Of a DNA stretch of 64,000 nucleotides, positions 8,681 to 16,171 are shown piece after piece (position 1 is the stretch's first letter; each line of letters begins with the position of its first letter). Below the pieces are notes generated by a model. That model saw only the letters and a list, made by a program, of their open reading frames with translations, ran no database searches and was not told where the DNA came from. The DNA comes from Arcticibacter svalbardensis MN12-7 (GTDB taxonomy: Bacteria > Bacteroidota > Bacteroidia > Sphingobacteriales > Sphingobacteriaceae). The stretch spans positions 1-64,000 of the forward strand of contig NZ_AQPN01000100.1 in NCBI RefSeq assembly GCF_000403135.1, in the 5' to 3' direction. The position numbers and the translations under genes are program-made.

Positions 8681-9592
8681 ATGTATTTAGACGGTAGAAA
8701 TATAAAGCTTTCAACTAATCCGACAGAGAATCTACTCGAGTTGGAAGGGGAATATTACCAGATCGATTTCTTACATGAGACAAATAAATACGTACATGGT
8801 GGAAATGGCATTATTTTCAAACTTAGTGATGAGCAAAAGGGTATTGATTATGTTATTAAGTTTTTGAGATTTTCTGTTGAATATGCAAATAATGATTGGA
8901 AATTAAAAAAGAGATTAAAACGTTTTGACAGAGAAGTAGAGGCCCTCTATGTAGCCAAAACAAATAGTCTTTTAGGTATAGTTCAGATTGAGACGCATGG
9001 AGATTTTATTATTAGTGGAGAAACTTTCCCATATTATATAATGGAGAAATGTGATTTTACTTTAAATCAATATCTGCAGGATGAGGGGGATGATTTGAAT
9101 GTAATTCAAAAAACTATGTTATGCCATAAAATTTTAGAGGGTGTTCAGCAATTGCATGAATATAAAATATATCATCGTGATATAAAACATGATAATATAT
9201 ACTTTTTAGATGGAGAACCATTGATAGGTGATTTAGGTTTAGTAGATTTTCAAGATACTGATTATATAATAAATGAAAATGGGGAATTAATAGGACCAAC
9301 CGGATGGTTTTCTCCTGAAGCTTTGAATAAATATCTTGTTGAAAAAACACCAAACAAAAATAAGTTTGATTGTACTATTGACGAAAAATCAGAAGTTTTC
9401 CAGTTGGGTAAGCTTTTCTGGTATATATTTCAAGGAAACTTACCGATTGGTCAGATACAGGTAGAAGATTTCCTTCCTAACAATGAAATAATTTACGAGA
9501 TACTTTACAATATGCTCGTTTATTCTAAAAACAAGAGGTCGGATACAGAAAAGGTATCTTATCAAATCGGTAGTTTTTTATCTAGTAATTAA
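8681..9592 (+). CDS. Hanks-type serine/threonine protein kinase
   Basis: A 303-residue soluble kinase, essentially one catalytic domain. Visible elements are a glycine-rich loop HGGNGIIFKL (39-48), the VIK lysine (Lys60), a helix-C glutamate (Glu86), the catalytic loop HRDIKHDN (165-172), DLG in place of DFG (184-186), and GPTGWFSPEA in place of the APE motif. All catalytic residues are present, so it should be active. There is no transmembrane or PASTA segment. It is the last gene of the plus-strand operon, 6 bases after the DUF262 gene. Kinases occur in several defence systems (for example PglW in BREX type 2 and Stk2), where they regulate or execute the response. The substrate here is unknown; its operon partners are the obvious candidates. 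Confidence 0.85.
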   Translation: MYLDGRNIKLSTNPTENLLELEGEYYQIDFLHETNKYVHGGNGIIFKLSDEQKGIDYVIKFLRFSVEYANNDWKLKKRLKRFDREVEALYVAKTNSLLGIVQIETHGDFIISGETFPYYIMEKCDFTLNQYLQDEGDDLNVIQKTMLCHKILEGVQQLHEYKIYHRDIKHDNIYFLDGEPLIGDLGLVDFQDTDYIINENGELIGPTGWFSPEALNKYLVEKTPNKNKFDCTIDEKSEVFQLGKLFWYIFQGNLPIGQIQVEDFLPNNEIIYEILYNMLVYSKNKRSDTEKVSYQIGSFLSSN

Positions 9593-9818
9593 AAAAAATT
9601 TAAACTCTTCTCCCATTCTACCGCATATAATTTAATAACACTGAAAACATAATGCATATTTTAATTTCTTAATTTTCTATTATTGGTGGGATCATTTATT
9701 CTTTCATAGTCTGTTTTGTGCTCTGGTAATCAATTTACTTTCGAATAACTATATAACTGGTCAAAACACTCCATCCTTGGAATAGGAAGACCATTTAACT
9801 TGCTATTTAAATTAAAAT

Positions 9819-10304
9819 TTATTTTAGGCCATTAATCCGCTCAAATATCTCTCTAAAATAGTCATCTGCATAGTTAAATTTTGATTCCTGCCCTGATGTG
9901 CCTCTCAATTCTAATATATGTTTAGCACCGCCCTCTGCATATTCGCTAATTATCGTAAGAATTTCCCTTGAGTTTAATAATTCATCGGATGTAGAAACTT
10001 CCATTTTCCCAATTGCCATTAAAACAAGCGAATAGGCAATACTTTCAGATGCGTTAGAGATAACTTGGTATTCAAATGAGGTTCTGTTCTGCAGAAGATC
10101 ACCCTTTTCGCGTTTATTATGTAAAAAGCCTATTATAGAAGCCCATGCATATACTTGCCAATAGTTGGAAAAAAACTTATCATCTGCCCTTGTAATGTTT
10201 ACTCCTCGTTCCTCTTTGCGGCTAAAAAGATCCCGCACTTTAAGTAGTTCATTCCCATACCAAACCTTCTTTTTATTCACCTCAACAATTAATTTATCTT
10301 TCAT
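9819..10304 (-). CDS. Small protein of the island, possibly Dnd-associated protein 4-like
   Basis: A 161-residue protein that I do not firmly recognise. Its central part, with a hydrophobic helix leading into IIGFLHNKREKGD (about residues 58-70) followed by a long helix with YSLVLMAIGK, recalls the short 'Dnd system-associated protein 4' family, whose members carry a similar LGF..gkRe pattern. It is the last gene of the minus-strand operon, one base after the SMC-like ATPase gene, and converges with the kinase gene. The C-terminus contains EYAEGGAKHILEL and FREIFERI, consistent with a helical all-alpha fold. No catalytic motif is seen. Function is unknown; the family suggestion is tentative. 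Confidence 0.5.
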   Translation of the reverse strand: MKDKLIVEVNKKKVWYGNELLKVRDLFSRKEERGVNITRADDKFFSNYWQVYAWASIIGFLHNKREKGDLLQNRTSFEYQVISNASESIAYSLVLMAIGKMEVSTSDELLNSREILTIISEYAEGGAKHILELRGTSGQESKFNYADDYFREIFERINGLK

Positions 10305-10305
10305 A

Positions 10306-12432
10306 TCATTTGATTTTCGTGGTAATTGAACGTCTGTTTGTCCTTGATTTGCCTGCTGTAGGATTTATAAATTCACTTGTGATTTGATAAAAGTTTTTTA
10401 TGTCGGCTTCTATAATTAGTTTCGCGAGTTGCTCATTATCAAATTGTGTATAATCCTTTGACATAATGATAATTTGTTCAAATGATGCCCCAATATTAAC
10501 TGTTAAATTATAGGTATTACCTGCATCTAAATCTGATGAAGGAGCATCGGCTATTAGAGGATAAGATCTATTCATTTTTTTTGCACTTAAAGATAAGAAG
10601 GCATTAGCTAAAGCAAGCTTTTGCGCTACTAGTTCACCTTGATTCAGGTCATTAAGTTGCATTCCAGTTTTCATATCCACGACATGTGCAGAGTCATCTA
10701 TTTTTATTACACCTTGTTCCTTTCCGTCTAAATAAAGGGAATATAAACGATTGCTTTCTATCTCCAACTCTTTGATGAGCGTATTGTAAGCGGAATCTTT
10801 TAAAACAGAAATACTTTTTATAAACAAGCTTATATAATCGGAAGCAACACTTTCCGCTAAGTTAATATCCTGACTTTTCGTAAAATTATCCCTTAAAGCC
10901 TTTTTATTTGATAATTCTAATTTGGATGATAATAGTTCCTGCTCTAATACGGAAATTCTCTTTAGTTTAATACTTTTATCTGTTCGGTAAGTTTTATGTT
11001 TATTGATGTTTTGCTGTGCTATTGAAGCATTTGTTTCAAGATCCGCACGTTCTTCAAACCCTAGATCGTTAAACACATTTGATATCTGCTTTCCAAGTGA
11101 ATTCCTTTTTCTAATTAATGCATTTTTCTTATTCTCATTCTCAACTATCTCAGTATTAATATTAGGAAGGTCGTTCAAAAGTCTTTTACGGAAACGATTG
11201 AGATCCGCATAATTATCCTGAAGTGATTTAACATGTGCATTTTTTTGAAAGTCATTCAATCTCCTTTGAAGTGCTTCGTATGCCGCCTGATCATCTACAA
11301 TTGATCGCTCGCAGATATAGCATATTTTATCCACTAACATTTGCTCAACATATTCTGGACCAGGCAAATTCATTGGAATCGGATTACTATGAGCTTGCTT
11401 TATCTGAATTTCAGTATTCAATATATTCAAATTAGACTCAGCGGCTTTTATGAGCTCTGCGCAACCATTAAGCATCCAAACATTGATCAATCTTTCTTTA
11501 GTGTTTATCTCTATTGCATCTATTTGACTTTTAGTAATTTTTTGGTCAGCTTCTAATCTGGTTAAATCTATCTTATATTGCATAAAATGATCTATTCCTT
11601 CGAGTTTCTGCTCAATTTTAGTCAATTCTTCTTCCAAGCTTTGGGTTTGATTTACAAGATCAATCTTTTCTTGTTCATTTATAGAGATTTTATTTTCTAA
11701 TATTGTAATATCAAAATATATAGCATTTTGTTCTTTAGATAAGCGGTTTTGCTGTGCCAGTTCTTTGGCAATTTTCTTATTTATGCTTGCATCGGATGAC
11801 ATAACTACTTTATACATGAAGTCATATTTAGGAAAATAGGAGATTTCATGTATTGCATTTCTTAATGTGGCTTTACTGCTAAAATCATACAAATCATCCA
11901 TGGTTTCCCCTTGATACCACATGAATTTCCTAATGCTTTTGGGAAAGATTTTATTTAGCACTATTTCAAAATCAAAGCGTTGGACAATAAAAGTTTCCCC
12001 GCTTTGAACATATTCGATTTTTAATTCAGAAGGTAACAATGTTATTATTCCCCTATCTGTTTTTTTAAAAGTAACTACTCGTTTAAAATTATAAATGACA
12101 GTATCATCGGTAGTGAAATCAGCAGCCTGGTAATCATTTGCTTCGATGGTTACCTCAACTGATGTTTGAAATTGTTCATCAATGTCAAGTGAGTTTGATA
12201 TGGAATCCGGATAGATAGTCAAATTTTTATCGTCATCCCATGTTTTTTTCTTGTTTCCACTTCCTTCACCAGAATATATTTTATCAAAGAATGTCCAGTA
12301 AAATGCGTTAAAAAATTGTGATTTGCCACTGCCATTCCTTCCAGAGATAATATTTAATCCCCTTGTGAATGAGAAAGTATTTTTACCCAGATAACAAAAG
12401 AAATTATTGATTTGAACTTCGTTAATTACCAT
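10306..12432 (-). CDS. DndD/Rad50-like SMC-type ATPase with zinc hook
   Basis: A 708-residue ABC-type ATPase of the RecF/SMC/Rad50 group. Walker A GRNGSGKS is at residues 31-38 after a VINEVQINNFFCY strand typical of RecF-like N-termini. Long charged helices (about 205-350 and 385-540) form the coiled coil, interrupted near residue 371 by CYIC, a CxxC zinc hook. The C-terminus carries a signature-like LNQGELVAQKLALANA and a Walker B/D-loop LIADAPSSDLD. DndD of phosphorothioation systems has this same plan (about 650-700 residues with a CxxC), making a DndD-like role plausible, but other defence SMCs look similar. It overlaps the 81-residue gene by 11 bases and is followed after 1 base by the 161-residue gene. 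Confidence 0.8.
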   Translation of the reverse strand: MVINEVQINNFFCYLGKNTFSFTRGLNIISGRNGSGKSQFFNAFYWTFFDKIYSGEGSGNKKKTWDDDKNLTIYPDSISNSLDIDEQFQTSVEVTIEANDYQAADFTTDDTVIYNFKRVVTFKKTDRGIITLLPSELKIEYVQSGETFIVQRFDFEIVLNKIFPKSIRKFMWYQGETMDDLYDFSSKATLRNAIHEISYFPKYDFMYKVVMSSDASINKKIAKELAQQNRLSKEQNAIYFDITILENKISINEQEKIDLVNQTQSLEEELTKIEQKLEGIDHFMQYKIDLTRLEADQKITKSQIDAIEINTKERLINVWMLNGCAELIKAAESNLNILNTEIQIKQAHSNPIPMNLPGPEYVEQMLVDKICYICERSIVDDQAAYEALQRRLNDFQKNAHVKSLQDNYADLNRFRKRLLNDLPNINTEIVENENKKNALIRKRNSLGKQISNVFNDLGFEERADLETNASIAQQNINKHKTYRTDKSIKLKRISVLEQELLSSKLELSNKKALRDNFTKSQDINLAESVASDYISLFIKSISVLKDSAYNTLIKELEIESNRLYSLYLDGKEQGVIKIDDSAHVVDMKTGMQLNDLNQGELVAQKLALANAFLSLSAKKMNRSYPLIADAPSSDLDAGNTYNLTVNIGASFEQIIIMSKDYTQFDNEQLAKLIIEADIKNFYQITSEFINPTAGKSRTNRRSITTKIK

Positions 12433-12667
12433 TACTATGCCTTTTTGTTTTTATTGTATTAATTATATAGTTTTCAAATTCACCACGTGCTTTATCAATA
12501 TCTTCTAACTCAGCCTCTAGAAAGCGGTCTGCGGAAAGCAACTTTTCAAAGGCTCCTGATATAATTGTTGGATCAATTTTTTTTGCTATAATAAGGTTAG
12601 CAAATTGCGTTTGTTTCAATATTGTACCAAATTCTTCTCTAAGACTATCATTTAATGTCTTTTTCAT
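12422..12667 (-). CDS. 81-residue small partner protein
   Basis: A short, probably all-helical acidic protein that I do not recognise. It is likely real because it is locked between two large genes: its start overlaps the helicase stop by 4 bases (ATGA type) and its end overlaps the SMC-like gene by 11 bases. Residues 1-45 would form amphipathic helices (LREEFGTILKQTQFANLII), and residues 50-75 a charged helix (ELEDIDKARGEFENYI). Such small adaptors often bridge an ATPase and a helicase. No DndE-like sequence is evident, although DndE is also small and helical. Function unknown. Confidence 0.65.
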   Translation of the reverse strand: MKKTLNDSLREEFGTILKQTQFANLIIAKKIDPTIISGAFEKLLSADRFLEAELEDIDKARGEFENYIINTIKTKRHSNGN

Positions 12668-14916
12668 ATTTCGTATAAATCAAGTTCTGAATTCATCATT
12701 TCATAAATATCAATTTCATAAATACTTGCTAAGTCTTCCAGGCTTTTCATGACTTGCATTTTGTTTTCAGCTAGGGCTGCAAAATTGATCAATCTTTTAA
12801 GCTCACCCATTAATATGTTTTTTTCAACTTTGTGTTCTTGTGATTGCCCTTGAGTAATATCAACGGGAGGTTTCACAACCATATCGTAGATATATGCGTA
12901 AGGCTTGTTTTTATGGAATCTAAGAACACGCCCACGTCTTTGTACATATTGACGAGGATTACCTGTACTTGAGCAGAATACCGCATATTGTGTACGTGGT
13001 ACATCCACTCCTTCGTCCAGGCATTTCATTGCTAAAACAGCATCTATTTCCCCATTACGAAATTGACTGAGTATGGCCTCTCGGTCTTGAGTGTCACCAA
13101 GGAATTTCCGCATTTTGAAATGATGCTGCTGATATAACAAAGATGTATACCGATTTACTATACGCATATCATCCTCATCGCTGATAGTTGTATCCTGTTC
13201 ATCATAGTTTGCACTATTCCCTTCAGGTACATAAATAAAGACATACTTAAATTTATCAGGGCCAATTCTGTCTACTATTTCAAGAAGAGTCGATTCTTTT
13301 TGTCTTGCTTTGTGAATAACATTTTTTCTTTCAATTAAAAGCCTACTAACAGCGGGGCTTTCTCTGTAGCGACCAGTTACGGAATCAATATATTTTGCTA
13401 GTTTTTTAGTTATTGAACGATAAGCATCCAGTTCATCCGGTTCTAATGATACCATTACTGGATAGTAGTAATATTTACATAGAATCTTATCATTTATAGC
13501 CTGTTGCATATTATAGACAAACGTATAATGTGGAGGAAAGGCATTGAAAAAATTGCATAAGAGTTCTTGTCCAGTAGCGTCATATACTCGTTCAGGAGTT
13601 GCTGATAAGCCGATACGTTTATTGATTTTAACTGGTAATATTTTGAGTAGTTTTGCTGATCCAAGAGTATGTGCTTCATCTGCAATTAAAGTCAATAAGC
13701 TGAAGAACCCTTTAAAATTTCTTTCCCACGTAGTTTGAAACTTTAACCCCCGGAAAGTAGCATAAGTAACAATTAACCCGAAGTTATTGTTGCTGCCGAT
13801 AATAAAATTTCTGCCGAATTGATTCACTCTAGCCTCCCACCCTAGATGCTTACTCGAACAAATGACGATATCTGTATAATTAAACTTTTGGGTTGCCTCT
13901 TCATACCATTGATCTGCTAATGCAATAGTTGGAACTAATACTACAAAATTATATTGATTCTGAATGCGAAACTCTTGAAGAACACAATTTAAAGCTGTAA
14001 TGGTCTTACCAGTTCCAGTAGCCATTGCAAATAGTCCCTTGTAACCATTTGCAATCCAATTGTCATAAGCTTTTATCTGGTAATCTCTTGGACCTTCCTT
14101 ATAAGGAAATTTCGGTAAGAGATAATCTGAATCACCTTCAGCTATAAAGACAGGTTTAAGCTCCTTATGCTTATCCAATTTTAGATATCTCTTTTTTAAA
14201 TTAAGTAATTCCTTTTCCTGAACCAGTAATTCATCAATATCTTTATTAGCAAAAGTATTTATGATAATGGCTTGTATTTCCTCCACTGGAACATACTCCA
14301 CAAAATCTGCTCTTTCGGAATATATTTCTTCGAAATATTTATCCTGTTTTAAAATAAATTTATCAGATCGTAAATCATCTCCTAATATGTAAATTTCTAT
14401 TTCTTCAAGGTTAGATAGAAGACCATATGATGTGAAATTACAAGAGGCTTTAAAGCCTACTTTGTTAATTCCATCTCCAAATACTCCAGATTTGTAATGA
14501 GAAATCCCTTTCCCTTCTTTCGGACGTATGACCTTAAGTTGAATACGGTCCTGATTAATTAACCATGCAATACATTCGAAAAAATGATTACCATATTCAT
14601 CCAATGAATCTTTAATTGATTTAAAATCCGATAAATCTACCAATGTAGAAGATACGAAACTACTTTTCCCAAGTAATACTGCTTCTTTATCTTTTTCAGA
14701 CAGCACGTCGTTAATTAGCATCCGTAATTTACCACCTTTACTTATAAACGTTGCAAATCCTAGTGAAAGAAGATGGATTGCAGATGTGCTGAAATATCCT
14801 AACAGTAAATCTAAGATTGTACTGTTCATTAACGCATCTTGATAAAATTCATAGGGTTTGAATTCACTTCCTGATCGGTAGGACCGATCCTCAGGCCAGC
14901 TTACATCTTTAAGCAT
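12664..14916 (-). CDS. Superfamily 2 DEAD/DEAH helicase with N-terminal PLD-like domain
   Basis: A 750-residue protein. Residues about 25-200 look like a phospholipase D-type nuclease domain: HYKSGVFGDG (His140, Lys142) followed by FKASCNFTSYGLLSN, the pattern seen in PLD domains fused to restriction helicases; only one HxK copy is seen, so a dimer would be needed for catalysis. The helicase core follows: RDYQ Q-motif-like (277-280), Walker A MATGTGKT (298-305), ADEAH (412-416), GLSATPER, and C-terminal QYVQRRGRVLR (motif VI). The order fits restriction-type translocases. It is the first gene of the four-gene minus operon; a 9-bp inverted repeat lies 29-53 bases before its ATG. Expected role is DNA translocation with or without cleavage; specificity is unknown. 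Confidence 0.85.
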   Translation of the reverse strand: MLKDVSWPEDRSYRSGSEFKPYEFYQDALMNSTILDLLLGYFSTSAIHLLSLGFATFISKGGKLRMLINDVLSEKDKEAVLLGKSSFVSSTLVDLSDFKSIKDSLDEYGNHFFECIAWLINQDRIQLKVIRPKEGKGISHYKSGVFGDGINKVGFKASCNFTSYGLLSNLEEIEIYILGDDLRSDKFILKQDKYFEEIYSERADFVEYVPVEEIQAIIINTFANKDIDELLVQEKELLNLKKRYLKLDKHKELKPVFIAEGDSDYLLPKFPYKEGPRDYQIKAYDNWIANGYKGLFAMATGTGKTITALNCVLQEFRIQNQYNFVVLVPTIALADQWYEEATQKFNYTDIVICSSKHLGWEARVNQFGRNFIIGSNNNFGLIVTYATFRGLKFQTTWERNFKGFFSLLTLIADEAHTLGSAKLLKILPVKINKRIGLSATPERVYDATGQELLCNFFNAFPPHYTFVYNMQQAINDKILCKYYYYPVMVSLEPDELDAYRSITKKLAKYIDSVTGRYRESPAVSRLLIERKNVIHKARQKESTLLEIVDRIGPDKFKYVFIYVPEGNSANYDEQDTTISDEDDMRIVNRYTSLLYQQHHFKMRKFLGDTQDREAILSQFRNGEIDAVLAMKCLDEGVDVPRTQYAVFCSSTGNPRQYVQRRGRVLRFHKNKPYAYIYDMVVKPPVDITQGQSQEHKVEKNILMGELKRLINFAALAENKMQVMKSLEDLASIYEIDIYEMMNSELDLYEI

Positions 14917-14944
14917 GAATAAGTAAAGTTTTTTGCATCAAGTT

Positions 14945-14969
14945 AACTATCAAATTATTATTGATAGTT
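14945..14969. promoter_or_regulatory. Inverted repeat upstream of the helicase operon
   Basis: AACTATCAA (14945-14953) and TTGATAGTT (14961-14969) form a perfect 9-bp inverted repeat with a 7-base spacer. It sits in the 152-base gap between the winged-helix gene and the helicase start, where an operator would be expected. The upstream regulator gene is a natural candidate binder. Binding is inferred from position and symmetry only. Confidence 0.45.
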
Positions 14970-15068
14970 TGAGGGGGGTAAGATACATACTATATAATAC
15001 TTTGCCAAATTAGGCAGATAATTCATTGAAACTCATTTTATATGATGCTGTAGGTGCAATTATTACAA

Positions 15069-15644
15069 CTAGATTTTAGTGTACTGTTCAAGTATGATCA
15101 ATTTTATAGCAAGTTCTTTTTCTCTAACCTTTCCGACTCTTATAATGTCCGTTAAAGAAAGCAATTCATATAATTTATCGTTTTCTTGAATTGCTTCTGT
15201 TACTTTTGGATAAAGAGGGTCAATAGAAACTCCTTTTGTATTGCCATGTAGAGGTTGAGCAGTTATTATGCCTCGGCTAATTCTGCCTTGTATTGCCGGA
15301 AATACATATGGTAATCCGTATTGGATAAATTCAAGCAATGTATTAATTTGTACTTTATGCGACATAATTAATCCTGCAATTTTCGATCTGTTAATTGAAT
15401 TCCCTACTTCAGATAGGCTTATTCTTAAATCCCTTGAAAGCTCTATATTCATGGCTTGATGGTTAGCTAATACTATTTGATATAATATTGCAAGGTCATA
15501 AGGGCGCATTCCATTATGTGCTTTCATAAAACTAATAAACATATAATTTGCAATTTGCAAATCGCAAATTGCGACATTGTCCTCTGGTTTCGCAATCCTC
15601 TTATTACACTTCCATCCTTTTCCTTGTGAGAAAATTGCACACAT
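15069..15644 (-). CDS. Winged-helix (MarR-like) DNA-binding regulator of the island
   Basis: The longest frame gives 191 residues. The part from MRPYDLAILYQIVLA (residue 46) onwards resembles a Bacteroidota group of winged-helix proteins: a helix 'MkPyDl.iLlki', then ELSRDLRISLSEVGNSINRSKIAGLI, a clear helix-turn-helix with recognition helix at about residues 74-90. The first 45 residues (MCAIFSQGKGWKCNKR) are unusual; starts at residue 35 (15542), 40 (15527) or 46 (15509) are alternatives. AAGGA five bases before the 15644 ATG favours the long form, whereas a 9-bp inverted repeat inside the extension would be an operator if the short form is right. It lies on the same strand just upstream of the helicase operon and divergent from the sigma-factor remnant, so it probably regulates the island. 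Confidence 0.7.
   Translation of the reverse strand: MCAIFSQGKGWKCNKRIAKPEDNVAICDLQIANYMFISFMKAHNGMRPYDLAILYQIVLANHQAMNIELSRDLRISLSEVGNSINRSKIAGLIMSHKVQINTLLEFIQYGLPYVFPAIQGRISRGIITAQPLHGNTKGVSIDPLYPKVTEAIQENDKLYELLSLTDIIRVGKVREKELAIKLIILEQYTKI
15550..15572. promoter_or_regulatory. Inverted repeat overlapping the 5' part of the regulator gene
   Basis: GCAATTTGC (15550-15558) and GCAAATTGC (15564-15572) are a perfect 9-bp inverted repeat with a 5-base spacer. If translation starts at residue 35 or later of the longest frame, this lies directly upstream of the start and would suit an autoregulatory operator. Confidence 0.4.
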
Positions 15645-15716
15645 TCAGATCCTTATGATTTTAACAATTTGTTTTGTTTGAATTTTTCCTTATTTAACCT
15701 AACCAATTATTTACTT

Positions 15717-16107
15717 ATGTCTGATTTGTTCCTATACTCTGATCAAGATCTGCTGTTAAAAGGGGCATTAGGTAATGAACATGCATTCCGCCAACTATTT
15801 TCGAGGTATCATCAGCAATTAGGCGTTTATGTTTATCGTATTACTGATTCGGTTGATTTGGCTGAAGATATTATTCAGGATGTATTTCTTGAAATATGGA
15901 TGAGTCGTGAAGCATTGGCTGGTGTAGATAATTTTAAAGCTTATTTAGTTGTCATGTCTAAAAACCATACTTTAAATTGCTTATTGAAACTAAGCAGGGA
16001 GCGGTTAAAGAAAAAGGATGGGAGGATAATTTCAACAACGGTTTGAAATCAGGGGAGGAGGAGAGCAATGGTGGCAAACCGGGGAAGAACTATATTGCCT
16101 TTAGTTT
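15717..16107 (+). pseudogene. Broken ECF sigma factor gene (RNA polymerase sigma-70 region 2 only)
   Basis: From MSDLFLYSDQDLLLKGALGN the frame encodes sigma region 2: AFRQLFSRYHQQLGVYVYRI, DLAEDIIQDVFLEIWMSRE and a typical FKAYLVVMSKNHTLNCLL. After KKKD at about 16020 the frame ends (GRIISTTV, stop at 16046), but shifting by one base at 16018-16022 continues with WEDNFNNGLKSGEEESNGG until a stop near 16107. Region 4, needed for -35 recognition, is absent. So the gene carries a frameshift and has lost its 3' half; the IS4 element inserted 64 bases further on. The in-frame upstream ATG at 15669 adds an atypical 16-residue leader and is less likely. Such factors normally head FecR-SusCD operons; none is left here. 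Confidence 0.75.
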
Positions 16108-16171
16108 GTAAATTTTTTATCGGATTTATAAAGTTGGGATTTATGTGTTTATGGAGACTTTCAATGAATAA

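Noticed and set aside
2363-9592. Calling the plus operon a BREX system because of the BrxC-like ATPase and PAPS reductase-like protein
   Set aside because: No PglZ, BrxL or BrxA/BrxB gene is present, and DUF4007, DUF262 and a stand-alone kinase are not the BREX core.
10306-14916. Calling the minus operon canonical DndBCDE or DndFGH
   Set aside because: Only the SMC-like ATPase resembles a Dnd protein (DndD); no DndB, DndE, DptF, DptG or DptH could be recognised.
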